Shown: piece by piece, positions 1-7,212 of the stretch
Position numbering within the stretch: the stretch's first letter is position 1
Layout of the letters: the number at the start of each line of letters is the position of its first letter
DNA from: a bacterium
GTDB lineage: Bacteria; Chloroflexota; Dormibacteria; UBA8260; Bog-877
Assembly (NCBI GenBank): GCA_021817185.1
Contig: JAKAVU010000073.1
Coordinates: 1-10,659, forward strand
DNA: 10,659 nt
Direction of reading: 5' to 3'
Notes under the pieces: generated by a model
What the model was told of the DNA's origin: nothing
Seen by the model: only the letters and a program-made list of their open reading frames with translations
The model's database searches: none
Translations under genes and position numbers: made by a program

Positions 1-441
1 CTCGACCATGGTCACCCGCTCCTCCGGGCCGCCGTCCCCATCCAGGGCCGCGAGCTGTTGCTCCAGCCGCGCCAGCCGCGCCGCGGGAAGGCGGGTTCGC
101 GCAACCGCCAGAGCCTGGTCGATTCGCGCGGTGCGCTGCCGCTCCTGTCGGGCTGCTCCCTCGCGCTGAACCTCGTGGGTGCGGGCCTCGCGCAACTCGC
201 GCTGGGCCTCGGCCAGCAGGGCGCGATAGCTTCCAGCGAGTTCGGCGTGGTCACCGGTCGCGGCCAGGCTGGCGAGCTCGGCTCCCCGCTGCAGCACCCG
301 CTCGACCGCATCGCCGGCGCCGGCCTGCTCCAGCTGGGGCAGGATGAAGACACCAAGCTTGCGGTCCACCTCCACATACACTTGACGCACTTCGGGCGGG
401 AGCTCGGGGTGCTCGGGGACCGTGAGGGGACTACGGGACAT
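1..441 (-). CDS. Helical, probably coiled-coil protein of unknown function (partial, 3' end outside window)
   Basis: The frame opens with ATG at 441 and stays open to the window edge (147 codons, no stop seen). GGAGG lies 11 bases upstream of the ATG, and the gene starts only 27 bases after the rpe stop, so it is probably the next cistron of the pentose-phosphate operon. The product begins MSRSPLTVPEHPELPPEV. It then becomes rich in Ala, Glu, Arg, Gln and Leu, with long stretches suited to amphipathic helix (about residues 18-60 and 68-135, for example LLAEAQRELREARTHEVQRE). No signal peptide, membrane segment or catalytic motif is visible. I do not recognise the family. The helical part suggests a coiled-coil or scaffold-type protein, and the missing C-terminus may hold the informative domain. 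The gene is well supported by its start site and operon position; its function is unknown. Confidence 0.7.
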   Translation of the reverse strand, partial: MSRSPLTVPEHPELPPEVRQVYVEVDRKLGVFILPQLEQAGAGDAVERVLQRGAELASLAATGDHAELAGSYRALLAEAQRELREARTHEVQREGAARQERQRTARIDQALAVARTRLPAARLARLEQQLAALDGDGGPEERVTMVE

Positions 442-468
442 GCGACATTGAACCTCCAGGGACTCGAA

Positions 469-1167
469 TCAGGAAATGGCAGGTGGCGCGCCGCCCGAAG
501 CGGTGCTACGACCCAGCTGTGCGAGCAGACAGCCGACTCCCGCCGCCACCCCGCCGGGGGCGCGAAACACCGAGGTGCCGGCCACCAGCACTGAGGCGCC
601 GGCGTCCCGGCAGGCGGCGGCGTTGCTGGCGTCGACTCCACCGTCAACTTCGAGTTCACACGCCAAGCCACGACCGTTGATCATGCTACGCAACTCCCCA
701 AGCTTAGCGATCGCCCCCGCTTGGAACGCCTGACCTCCGAATCCGGGGTCCACGGACATCACCAACGCGAGGTCGATCTCACCCAGGATCGGCTGGAGAA
801 AGGAGGCCGGGGTTGCGGGATTGATGCCGACCCCGGGGCGCGCTCCCTGGAGACGGATCGCGCTCACCGTACGGTGGAGCTGGCGACAGGCCTCGAAGTG
901 GACCGTGATCAGGCCGACCCCCGCGGCGACGAACGCCGGGATGATCGAGTCGGGCTCGTCGATCATCAGATGCGCCTCCAGCGGCAGCCCGCAGCTGCGC
1001 CGGCACGCGGCGGCGATCTCCGGCCCCATGCTGAGGTTGGGGACAAAATGGTTGTCCATCACGTCGATGTGGATCCGATCCGCCCCAGCACGCTCGCAGG
1101 CAGCGACCTCCTCTCCCAGCTTGGTGAAGTCCGCAGCCAGGATGGAGGGCGCGAGCTCAGCCGGCAT
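469..1167 (-). CDS. rpe: Ribulose-phosphate 3-epimerase
   Basis: This cytosolic TIM-barrel enzyme interconverts D-ribulose 5-phosphate and D-xylulose 5-phosphate in the pentose phosphate and Calvin pathways. The 232-residue protein has the usual family length. It opens with APSILAADF, followed by HIDVMDNHFVPN (33-44), HLMI (66-69), the phosphate-loop region MSVDPGFGGQ (137-146) and EVDGGV (173-178). By comparison with known epimerases, His33, Asp35, His66 and Asp175 are the expected metal and acid/base residues, and all are present. The family usually has Gly where Asn39 stands in DVMDNHF. The last 15-18 residues (after LLAQLG) are a poorly conserved Ser/Ala/Gly-rich tail. The ATG at 1167 lies inside the end of pgl (11-base overlap), so translation is probably coupled. 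An unknown cistron starts 27 bases downstream. Identification is secure. Confidence 0.96.
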   Translation of the reverse strand: MPAELAPSILAADFTKLGEEVAACERAGADRIHIDVMDNHFVPNLSMGPEIAAACRRSCGLPLEAHLMIDEPDSIIPAFVAAGVGLITVHFEACRQLHRTVSAIRLQGARPGVGINPATPASFLQPILGEIDLALVMSVDPGFGGQAFQAGAIAKLGELRSMINGRGLACELEVDGGVDASNAAACRDAGASVLVAGTSVFRAPGGVAAGVGCLLAQLGRSTASGGAPPAIS

Positions 1168-1909
1168 TGGCTCTGATCAGCTGGCTGGCGGCCGCCCGGT
1201 CACACCAGACCTCACAGTGCGGCGCCCGGCGGGCCACCAGCTGGGCCGGCAACGCGACGGGGTCGTACCCACCCTCCAGGACCCGGGCCAGGGTGGCCGC
1301 CTTGGCTTCCCCTTCCAGCAGAAACCGCACCCGAGCCCCGGAGCGCAGCACGCCCGGCCCCAAGCTGAGGCGGCGCTGCCCGGAGGGGTGGGTGGTCGCC
1401 AAGGCCACCGCATCGTCGGGGTATTCACGGCCCGGGAAGAGCGAGGCGGTGTGGCCATCGGGGCCCATGCCCAGCCCCACCCAGTCGATCTGAAGCCGGC
1501 CATCCACCACGGGAACGACCCCCAGCAGCCGGGCCTCGAATTGCGCCACCACGGTCTCCGGCCCCATCCCCTCCTCCACCTCCCATCCCAGCAGCATCGG
1601 AGTCGGCCCCGAGATGCGGGAAATCAGGGCGCCCCGGATCATGCCCTCGTTGGAGTCGGGGTCGGAGACCGGGACCATCCGCTCGTCTCCGGGTACCAGC
1701 ACCACCCGCGCCCAGTCCACCCCAGGCAGGCCAGCCAGAATCTCGTAGGCTGCGCGAGGGGTCGTCCCGCCGGGCAGCGCCACCACCGCCTCCCCACGCC
1801 CAGCCACCGCCTGCTGGATCTCCGCCGCCATGGTGCGTGCGGCGAACTCGGCCAGCTCCCCTGGTCCGGCCAGAGCCCTGACCTTTGGGTCGTGGAACGC
1901 AGATCCCAT
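1157..1909 (-). CDS. pgl: 6-phosphogluconolactonase (DevB type)
   Basis: It hydrolyses 6-phospho-D-glucono-1,5-lactone to 6-phosphogluconate, the second step of the oxidative pentose phosphate pathway, in the cytosol. From ATG 1909 the product is 250 residues, typical of the bacterial DevB/Pgl family. Visible motifs are LPGGTTPRAAY (45-55), GDERMVP (74-80) followed by DPDSN (83-87), and the signature LGMGPDGHTASLFPG (136-150). The frame is open further upstream to an ATG at 2125, but that would overlap the tkt end by more than 100 bases and the extra residues do not resemble the family. ATG 1909 (or the adjacent GTG at 1912) fits the family N-terminus and has a partial ribosome site (AGGG, 7 bases). 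The gene overlaps rpe by 11 bases. zwf and gnd, its usual partners, are not in the window. Confidence 0.94.
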   Translation of the reverse strand: MGSAFHDPKVRALAGPGELAEFAARTMAAEIQQAVAGRGEAVVALPGGTTPRAAYEILAGLPGVDWARVVLVPGDERMVPVSDPDSNEGMIRGALISRISGPTPMLLGWEVEEGMGPETVVAQFEARLLGVVPVVDGRLQIDWVGLGMGPDGHTASLFPGREYPDDAVALATTHPSGQRRLSLGPGVLRSGARVRFLLEGEAKAATLARVLEGGYDPVALPAQLVARRAPHCEVWCDRAAASQLIRANAG

Positions 1910-2010
1910 CACCAAACCCTGCCCCCGGAGCCCTGCGGCGAGTACCAGCTCCCGCGAGGTGCATGGCGCACCGGCCTGACCGCTCGCCGCTCGGCCCGGC
2001 AGCGGATCAT
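1909..2010 (-). CDS. Possible 33-codon ORF bridging tkt and pgl
   Basis: This is a tentative small ORF. Its ATG overlaps the tkt stop as ATGA (2007-2010), and its TGA overlaps the pgl start as TGATG (1907-1911). It therefore exactly fills the 97-base gap between two otherwise tightly linked genes. The 33 residues include about eight Arg and end in GSGGRVW; I recognise no domain. A weak purine stretch (GGGGGA) lies 10 bases before the ATG. Either it is translated, possibly only to carry ribosomes from tkt into pgl, or the arrangement is chance in GC-rich DNA, where stop codons are rare. The overlaps are seen directly; the role is inferred. Confidence 0.3.
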   Translation of the reverse strand: MIRCRAERRAVRPVRHAPRGSWYSPQGSGGRVW

Positions 2011-4046
2011 CCGGGAAGCGTCCCCCGGGCCGCGGCCACAATCGCGTCCACGGTGAGCCCGAGATGTTGGTAGATGTCCTGATAGGGGGCCGAAGCGCCG
2101 AAGCGGTCGACCCCCACCACCGCACCGCGCTCCCCCACCAGCGCCCGCCACGGCTCGGTCACCCCGGCCTCGACCGCCACCCTGGCCGTGACGGTAGGCG
2201 GCATCACCTCTTCCCGGTAGGCTGACGGCTGCTGCCGGAACAGCTCCAGTGATGGCATGCTGACCAAGCGGGTGGGGATCCCCTCTCGTTGCAGGGTTCC
2301 GCGCGCCTCGGCGCAGAGGCTGAGCTCGGAGCCGGTCCCGATCAGGATCACCTGGGGCTCGCCACCCTCGGCCTCCTGAAGCACGTAGCCGCCGTGGAAG
2401 ACCCCCTGTTCGGCCAGCAGGTCGGTCCCCTCGAGGACGGGCAGGTTCTGGCGCGACAGGACCAGCGCGGTCGGCGCCTGGTTGCGCTCCAGGGCCACCG
2501 CCCAGGCCCAGCTGGACTCGTTGGCATCACCGGGTCGCAGCACCACCAGGTTCGGCATCACCCGGAGTGAGGCCAGCTGCTCCACCGGCTGATGGGTGGG
2601 CCCATCCTCGCCCAGGCCGACACTGTCGTGGGTGTAGACCCAAACCACCGGGAGGTGGGAAAGCGCCGACAGCCGGACCGACGGGCGCTGGTAGTCGGAG
2701 AAGGTGAAGAAGGTGGCGCTGTAGGGGCGCAGACCCCCGTGCGCGGCCATGCCGTTGCAGGCCGCGCCCATGGCATGCTCTCGCACCCCGAAGTGAAGAT
2801 TGCGGCCCTCCCCGGTCTGACCATCGAAGTCCCCACCGCCCTCGATCCCGGTCTTGGTGGATTCCGAGAGGTCGGCGTCGCCGCCCAGGATCCAGGGGAT
2901 CCGCTCCGCCAGAGCGTTCAGGACCCGGCCCCCGGCGGCGCGGGTCGCGAGCGGCTTGTCCCCGGCTCGCCAGCGGGGCAGGGCGTCCCGCCAGCCCGTG
3001 GGCAGCTCCCCCGACTGGGCCAGGTGCCACTCCTCGGCCAGCTCCGGGTTGGCCGCGGCCCAGGCGGAGAGCTGCCGACGCCAGGCCGAGCTGCGGCTGG
3101 CGCCCTGGTCAACCGCCTTCCGGAAGTGGTCGGCGGCCTCCGGCGGGACGTAGAAGAACCGATCCGGATCCCAGCCGTAGGCGCGCTTGGTGGCCGCCAC
3201 CTCCTCGACGCCGAGCGGCGAGCCGTGCGCGGCGTTGGTGTCCTGCTTGTGGGGGGAGCCGTACCCGATATGGGTACGCACGGCGATCATCGAGGGGCGG
3301 GTCTCGTCGGCCACGGCCGCGGCGATCGCCGCCTCGATACCCAGCAGATCGAGGCTCCCATCCTCGACCCGCTGAACCTGCCACCCATAGGCTTCGAACC
3401 GCTTCAGGACATCCTCGGTGAAGGACATTGAGGTGGGGCCGTCCAGGGAGACGTGGTTGTCGTCATACAGGCAGATCAACTTGCCCAGGCCCAGATGACC
3501 GGCCAAAGACGCCGCCTCGGATGAGATCCCCTCCATCAGGTCCCCGTCGCCACACAACACAAACGTGCGGTGATCGACGATCTCGTGGCCGGGGCGGTTG
3601 TAGTGATGGGCCAGCGCCCGCTCCGCAATCGCCATCCCGACGGCGTTGCCGAATCCCTGCCCCAAGGGCCCGGTGGTGACCTCGACCCCCGGGGTCAGCC
3701 CGCGCTCCGGGTGACCGGGGGTGATCGACCCCCAGGTGCGAAAGTGCTGCAGATCTTCGATCGATACCGCATAACCGGTCAGGTGAAGGAGCGCGTACAG
3801 CAGCATCGAGCCATGGCCCGCGGAGAGCACGAATCGGTCGCGATCGGGCCAGGCCGGATCGTGAGGGTCATGGCGGAGGAACTTGGTCCAGAGGACGTAT
3901 GCCATCGGGGCCGCGCCCATGGGCAGCCCCGGGTGCCCGGAGTTGGCCTTCTGCACCCCATCGATCGCCAGGCAGCGGATGGTGTTGATGCAGAGATTGT
4001 CCAGCTCGCTGCCGGCTTTGGGCAGCACCTCAACCGATTGGGTCAT
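2007..4046 (-). CDS. tkt: Transketolase
   Basis: This thiamine-diphosphate enzyme moves two-carbon ketol units between ketose and aldose phosphates in the non-oxidative pentose phosphate and Calvin pathways. From ATG 4046 the product is 679 residues, full length for the family. The N-terminal domain has SGHPG (36-40, His38), the cofactor motif GDGDLMEG (166-173) and DDN (195-197). The pyrimidine domain carries VREHAM (421-426) with the expected catalytic Glu423, then [16 protein letters not shown] (472-487). The C-terminal transketolase domain follows and ends ARGTLPG. The frame is open to an ATG at 4088, but GAGGAG lies 6 bases before ATG 4046 and the family begins near there, so the shorter form is chosen. 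Downstream are pgl and rpe, forming a pentose-phosphate operon; the rhodanese lies 74 bases upstream. Identification is secure. Confidence 0.97.
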   Translation of the reverse strand: MTQSVEVLPKAGSELDNLCINTIRCLAIDGVQKANSGHPGLPMGAAPMAYVLWTKFLRHDPHDPAWPDRDRFVLSAGHGSMLLYALLHLTGYAVSIEDLQHFRTWGSITPGHPERGLTPGVEVTTGPLGQGFGNAVGMAIAERALAHHYNRPGHEIVDHRTFVLCGDGDLMEGISSEAASLAGHLGLGKLICLYDDNHVSLDGPTSMSFTEDVLKRFEAYGWQVQRVEDGSLDLLGIEAAIAAAVADETRPSMIAVRTHIGYGSPHKQDTNAAHGSPLGVEEVAATKRAYGWDPDRFFYVPPEAADHFRKAVDQGASRSSAWRRQLSAWAAANPELAEEWHLAQSGELPTGWRDALPRWRAGDKPLATRAAGGRVLNALAERIPWILGGDADLSESTKTGIEGGGDFDGQTGEGRNLHFGVREHAMGAACNGMAAHGGLRPYSATFFTFSDYQRPSVRLSALSHLPVVWVYTHDSVGLGEDGPTHQPVEQLASLRVMPNLVVLRPGDANESSWAWAVALERNQAPTALVLSRQNLPVLEGTDLLAEQGVFHGGYVLQEAEGGEPQVILIGTGSELSLCAEARGTLQREGIPTRLVSMPSLELFRQQPSAYREEVMPPTVTARVAVEAGVTEPWRALVGERGAVVGVDRFGASAPYQDIYQHLGLTVDAIVAAARGTLPG

Positions 4047-4052
4047 CCAGTG

Positions 4053-4058
4053 CTCCTC
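4053..4058 (-). promoter_or_regulatory. Ribosome-binding site of tkt
   Basis: GAGGAG on the minus strand sits 6 bases before ATG 4046. The competing upstream ATG at 4088 has no comparable site, so this decides the transketolase start. Confidence 0.75.
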
Positions 4059-4120
4059 GACTCTTACTTGACTGTCTTCGCCTCCCATGCTCTCACGCTG
4101 GAGGAGCGAAGTGACCGAGT

Positions 4121-4465
4121 TCAGTTCGCCGGTTGGGGAACCAGAGCCGCAGCATCAACCGAACCGCCCTTGGCGACCCACTCATTGATCCCGCCAACCA
4201 GCGCCGCCGCAGGCAGGCCGTGCTCGCGCAGGAACTTGGCCGCGCGAAAGCTCCGCGATCCGGCGGAGCAGTAGACCACAACGGGGCCCGCAACCGGGAG
4301 TTCGCGCCAGCGGCTGGCCAGTTCGCCGATGGGAATCCACAAAGCTCCGGGGATGTGCTTCTCCTCGAACTCTGAGCGCTCCCTCACGTCCAGCCAGATG
4401 GCGCCGTCCTTCGACCAGTGGCGAGCCGTCTCCTCCTCCACCTCCAACGGCAGCACCGGCGTCAT
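4121..4465 (-). CDS. Single-domain rhodanese (sulfurtransferase family)
   Basis: The 114-residue protein is one rhodanese domain and little else. It has LPLEVEEE at the N-terminus, [18 protein letters not shown] (24-41), an active-site loop YCSAGSRS (65-72) with the expected persulfide-forming Cys66, and [10 protein letters not shown] (91-100) near the end. Such proteins carry sulfane sulfur for thiosulfate or persulfide metabolism or for sulfur transfer to partner proteins; the substrate cannot be told from sequence. No signal peptide is visible, so it is probably cytosolic. The frame extends upstream through an Arg-rich stretch to ATG 4537, just 4 bases after the glycosyltransferase stop, which would give 137 residues. 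I prefer ATG 4465 because it starts right at the domain, and a GATAAT box 6 bases upstream suggests leaderless transcription. The family call is firm; the start is less so. Confidence 0.9.
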   Translation of the reverse strand: MTPVLPLEVEEETARHWSKDGAIWLDVRERSEFEEKHIPGALWIPIGELASRWRELPVAGPVVVYCSAGSRSFRAAKFLREHGLPAAALVGGINEWVAKGGSVDAAALVPQPAN

Positions 4466-4477
4466 GAGGGGATTATC
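4466..4477 (-). promoter_or_regulatory. Possible leaderless -10 box for the rhodanese gene
   Basis: On the minus strand GATAAT (4472-4477) is followed by six bases (CCCCTC) and then ATG 4465. This places the expected transcription start on or next to the A of the ATG. No Shine-Dalgarno-like sequence is present, and no clear -35 box is seen 16-18 bases upstream. Confidence 0.4.
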
Positions 4478-4541
4478 ACGGAAGCCGCGCCGCCCCCGAG
4501 CGACGGGGCGCCGAATCCGTCGCCGGCGGCTCGTCATTGCC

Positions 4542-5714
4542 TCAGATCGTGCTGAGAGCCCTGAGCAGGACCCGGTTGCCGGGGTGCCACCGGGCAGGGG
4601 TGGCAGCCAGTGCTGCAGCGCATGCCCCCGGGAGTCGGTCGAGCTCGGCCAGAGGGAGCGGGACAACCGCCGGCGACACCCTGGCTGCGTTGGCGGCGTT
4701 GGCAGCCTGCTCGGCGCCACGGAGGGTGTCCGATTCAGGGATCACCGCGACCGCCCGCCGCCCTGCCGCCAGCACCTCAGCCAGGGTGCTCCGGCCCGCC
4801 CTGGTGATCACCAGCTCCGCGCCGGCCAGTGTCGGCAGGCATTCCGCAGGATCCCCCGCGAACCCGAGCCTGGGGAAGCGTCCCATGAGTTGGTCGTCGC
4901 CGCCGGTGAAAACCAGGCACGAGGGCAGGTCACCGCGCTCCACCGCCACTTCGAGAGCTTGCAGGATGGCTGCGTTGGAGGCTTCCAGCCGCTGATCCCC
5001 GCGGCTCCCGCCGCCCAGCACCGCGACCACCCCCCGCCCGGCACCGCCGGGCCCCGGCCGTCGGCCGGCGACATCCTCCCGGATCAGGCTGGGGATGCGC
5101 AGCATGGGCACTTTGCCCAGGCGACCCCGCCGCCAGCTCCGCCGGAGCTCGCTGACCACGATGAGATCCGAGTTGGCGTGGAGGGTCTCCTGCAGCAGGC
5201 GCGCCCCCGGGCTGTGCGCCGGACTGCGCAGGTCATGGAGGTTGGCCATGGCGACAACTTTGGCCGATGCCACCGACCGCAGCAGCGGCAGCAGCAGGGG
5301 ATACCCATCCACGACCAGAGCGCTGGGCCGACCCCTCCTGACCGCGAGCAACAGCTGCTGCACGGAGGTGGAGTCGATCAAGGTCTGCTGCGGGTCCCGC
5401 CCTGCACCCAGGGTCAGGGGGCGAACCCGCTGGTGCAGCCAGCGCTCCGCCAGGGGCAGCGCGGCGGGGCTCGTGTAGACCAGTGCCGGCCGGCCGGCAC
5501 CTGAGCGCGCCAGCACCTGGGCGAACGCGATCGCCTCGGTCAGCCTACCGAGGCCGGGCTCGGCGCGCGCCAAAATCCACGTCGGTCCCTGGACCAGAGC
5601 CTCCAGCAGAGCGGGAGGCCGCGACTCGCAGCCGTTTCGGGATCGCGGCGGGTGCGCCCCCGCCCACCCCGAAGGCTCTTTGGCCAGCCGCCCGGCCGGC
5701 TTCAATCGCGCCAC
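4542..5714 (-). CDS. GT28/MurG-like glycosyltransferase (start uncertain)
   Basis: The stop at 4542 and the C-terminal two thirds are clear. With GTG 5714 as start the product is 390 residues. After a poorly conserved N-terminus comes WILARAEPGLGRLTEA (about 46-61), resembling the first strand and glycine-rich loop of GT-B glycosyltransferases. The C-terminal nucleotide-sugar domain follows: VVAVLGGGSRGD (229-240), VFTGGDD (268-274) and AELVITRAGRSTLAEVL (299-315), then Ala/Asn repeats AANAANAA. This is the GT28 C-terminal pattern shared with MurG, but overall it does not look like an orthologue of MurG. Donor and acceptor are unknown; envelope or lipid glycosylation is a guess. No start from 5570 to 5860 is convincing: GTG 5714 and TTG 5705 are plausible, TTG 5573 would cut the first strand, and ATG 5855 would cover the divergent promoter. 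The rhodanese gene follows. Confidence 0.72.
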   Translation of the reverse strand: MARLKPAGRLAKEPSGWAGAHPPRSRNGCESRPPALLEALVQGPTWILARAEPGLGRLTEAIAFAQVLARSGAGRPALVYTSPAALPLAERWLHQRVRPLTLGAGRDPQQTLIDSTSVQQLLLAVRRGRPSALVVDGYPLLLPLLRSVASAKVVAMANLHDLRSPAHSPGARLLQETLHANSDLIVVSELRRSWRRGRLGKVPMLRIPSLIREDVAGRRPGPGGAGRGVVAVLGGGSRGDQRLEASNAAILQALEVAVERGDLPSCLVFTGGDDQLMGRFPRLGFAGDPAECLPTLAGAELVITRAGRSTLAEVLAAGRRAVAVIPESDTLRGAEQAANAANAARVSPAVVPLPLAELDRLPGACAAALAATPARWHPGNRVLLRALSTI

Positions 5715-5791
5715 CAGGAGATGGTGCCAGGGTTGAGCCGATCCCCGCCCCCACAAGAGGAGCCCGCACCAGCCACGGCGAATGGGCGAAC

Positions 5792-5822
5792 TTGACACGT
5801 GGCTGCCCGAGCGGTCTACGCT
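5792..5822 (+). promoter_or_regulatory. Candidate sigma-70-type promoter of the amino acid dehydrogenase
   Basis: A perfect TTGACA (5792-5797) is followed after 19 bases by TACGCT (5817-5822), or after 17 bases by the weaker TCTACG. Transcription from here would give a leader of about 50 bases before ATG 5881. The -35 box overlaps a CACGTG palindrome (5796-5801) and lies between the arms of a 7-base inverted repeat (5771-5777 and 5798-5804). Only the -35 is strong; the long spacer lowers confidence. Confidence 0.5.
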
Positions 5823-5865
5823 TGAGGCAATCCGCCCACCGGACGGATCCACCATTCGCCAATCT

Positions 5866-5871
5866 GGAGGG
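5866..5871 (+). promoter_or_regulatory. Ribosome-binding site of the amino acid dehydrogenase
   Basis: GGAGGG lies 9 bases before ATG 5881. It supports this ATG over the in-frame ATGs at 5782 and 5896. Confidence 0.75.
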
Positions 5872-5880
5872 CGCAGGTCG

Positions 5881-7167
5881 ATGGCCAACAGCGTCATGAC
5901 AACCCCGGCAGCCACGGCGGCGCCAGCCAATCCCTATATCACCGCCCAGAGGCAGTTCGACCAGGCGGCCTCCATCCTCGAGCTCGACGCGGGAATGCGC
6001 GCCGTCCTTCGGGAGGTGCGCCGCGAGTTCACCGTCAACTTTCCGGTCCGGATGGATGACGGCAGCATCCGCGTCTTCACCGGATACCGGGTGCAGCACA
6101 ACCTCACCCGCGGACCCGCCAAGGGGGGGATCCGCTATCACCCGCAGGTGAGCCTGGATGAGGTGAAGGCGCTCTCCATGTGGATGACCTGGAAGTGCGC
6201 GGTGACCAACCTGCCCTACGGAGGCGCCAAGGGCGGGGTGATCTGCGACCCCGGCGAACTGAGTCAGCAGGAGCTGGAGAATCTGACCCGCAGATTCGCC
6301 AGCGAGATCTCGCTGCTCATCGGGCCGGAGAGCGACATCCCCGCTCCCGACGTCAACACCAACCAGCAGACCATGGCCTGGATCATGGACACGATCTCGA
6401 TGGAGAAGGGGTACTCCGTGCCCGCCACGGTGACGGGCAAGCCACTGTCCATCGGCGGCTCCGAGGGCCGGCCCGCGGCCACCGGGCGCGGGGTCATGGT
6501 GGTGACTCTGGAGGCCTGTCGCCGGCTGGGCTTGGACCCGAAGGAGTGCACCGTCGCCATTCAGGGGTTCGGCAACGTCGGCAGCGTCAGCGCGCAACTG
6601 CTCGACGCCGAGGGTTTCAAGGTGGTGGCGGTCTCCGACGTCTTCGGCGGGATCTACAACCCCGATGGCCTGGATGTGGCCGCCCTGCTGCAGCACCAGG
6701 CCAAGCAGGGGCGCGTGGGGGGGTTCCCGGGGGCCAAGCAGGAGATCACCAACGCCGCCCTGCTGGAGCTGCCGGTCACGATCCTGGTGCCGGCGGCTCT
6801 GGAGAACCAGTTCAGCTTGGACAACGCCGGAAGGATCCAGGCTCGGCTGGTGGTGGAAGCCGCCAACGGCCCGACCACCCCGGAGGCGGACGACGTCTTT
6901 CATCAGCGGGGCGTGGTGGTGGTGCCCGACATTCTCGCCAACGCCGGCGGCGTCACGGTTTCCTACTTCGAGTGGGTGCAGGACCTCCAGTCCTTCTTCT
7001 GGGAGGAGCAGGAGATCAACGCCAGGCTCACCAAGATCATGGAGCGCGCCTACCAGCAGGTTGACGAGCTGGCCCAGGAGCACAACACCACCCTGCGCAT
7101 GGGGGCGTATTGCCTGGCGGTGAAGCGGGTGGCCGACGCCACCGCGATCCGGGGCATCTACCCGTAG
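5881..7167 (+). CDS. gdhA: Glu/Leu/Phe/Val dehydrogenase, most likely glutamate dehydrogenase
   Basis: This enzyme oxidatively deaminates an amino acid (probably glutamate) to the 2-oxoacid and ammonium, or runs in reverse to assimilate ammonium, using NAD or NADP in the cytosol. The 428-residue product has the length of the hexameric bacterial and archaeal family. The substrate domain shows GPAKGGIRYHP (Lys81) and NLPYGGAKGGV with the expected catalytic Lys117, then DIPAPDVNT. The Rossmann domain starts with IQGFGNVGS (227-235). It continues through AVSDVFGGIYNPDGLD, VEAANGPTTPEAD and PDILANAGGVTVSYFEW. These signatures favour glutamate dehydrogenase over leucine dehydrogenase, but cofactor choice and substrate need assay. 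ATG 5881 has a good ribosome site. It is transcribed alone, divergent from the glycosyltransferase and convergent with the membrane gene. Confidence 0.93.
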   Translation: MANSVMTTPAATAAPANPYITAQRQFDQAASILELDAGMRAVLREVRREFTVNFPVRMDDGSIRVFTGYRVQHNLTRGPAKGGIRYHPQVSLDEVKALSMWMTWKCAVTNLPYGGAKGGVICDPGELSQQELENLTRRFASEISLLIGPESDIPAPDVNTNQQTMAWIMDTISMEKGYSVPATVTGKPLSIGGSEGRPAATGRGVMVVTLEACRRLGLDPKECTVAIQGFGNVGSVSAQLLDAEGFKVVAVSDVFGGIYNPDGLDVAALLQHQAKQGRVGGFPGAKQEITNAALLELPVTILVPAALENQFSLDNAGRIQARLVVEAANGPTTPEADDVFHQRGVVVVPDILANAGGVTVSYFEWVQDLQSFFWEEQEINARLTKIMERAYQQVDELAQEHNTTLRMGAYCLAVKRVADATAIRGIYP

Positions 7168-7176
7168 GCCCGGCGC

Positions 7177-7212
7177 GACGGTCGCCTGCCCTTCACGGAG
7201 CGGGCGGCCGTC
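7177..7212. terminator. Hairpin between convergent genes, possible bidirectional terminator
   Basis: GACGGTCGCCTGC (7177-7189) pairs over all 13 positions with GCGGGCGGCCGTC (7200-7212), counting two G-U pairs in the plus-strand RNA, around a 10-base loop. It starts 9 bases after the dehydrogenase stop and includes part of the TGA of the membrane gene (7211-7213). There is no T-tract on either side, so it would be an atypical terminator; GC-rich genomes often have such I-shaped hairpins. Confidence 0.6.

Noticed and set aside
821..2056. Open plus-strand frame of 411 codons across rpe and pgl.
   Set aside because: Its product is rich in Arg, Pro and His with no domain, and it lies antisense to two secure genes.
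1910..2125. N-terminal extension of 6-phosphogluconolactonase to ATG 2125.
   Set aside because: It would overlap the end of tkt by over 100 bases, and the extra 72 residues do not resemble the family; ATG 1909 fits the usual N-terminus.
4047..4088. Transketolase start at ATG 4088.
   Set aside because: No ribosome site there, while ATG 4046 has GAGGAG at 6 bases and matches the family N-terminus.
4329..5504. Open plus-strand frame of 391 codons across the rhodanese and glycosyltransferase.
   Set aside because: Low-complexity product without motifs, antisense to two recognisable protein families.
5771..5804. 7-base inverted repeat (AGCCACG and CGTGGCT) around the -35 of the dehydrogenase promoter.
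   Set aside because: Short arms separated by 20 bases are expected by chance in GC-rich DNA; mentioned with the promoter but not called as an operator.
5545..7083. Open minus-strand frame of 512 codons antisense to the dehydrogenase.
   Set aside because: It mirrors the codons of a clearly real glutamate dehydrogenase gene, shows no family motif, and is the kind of long antisense frame that GC-rich codon bias creates.
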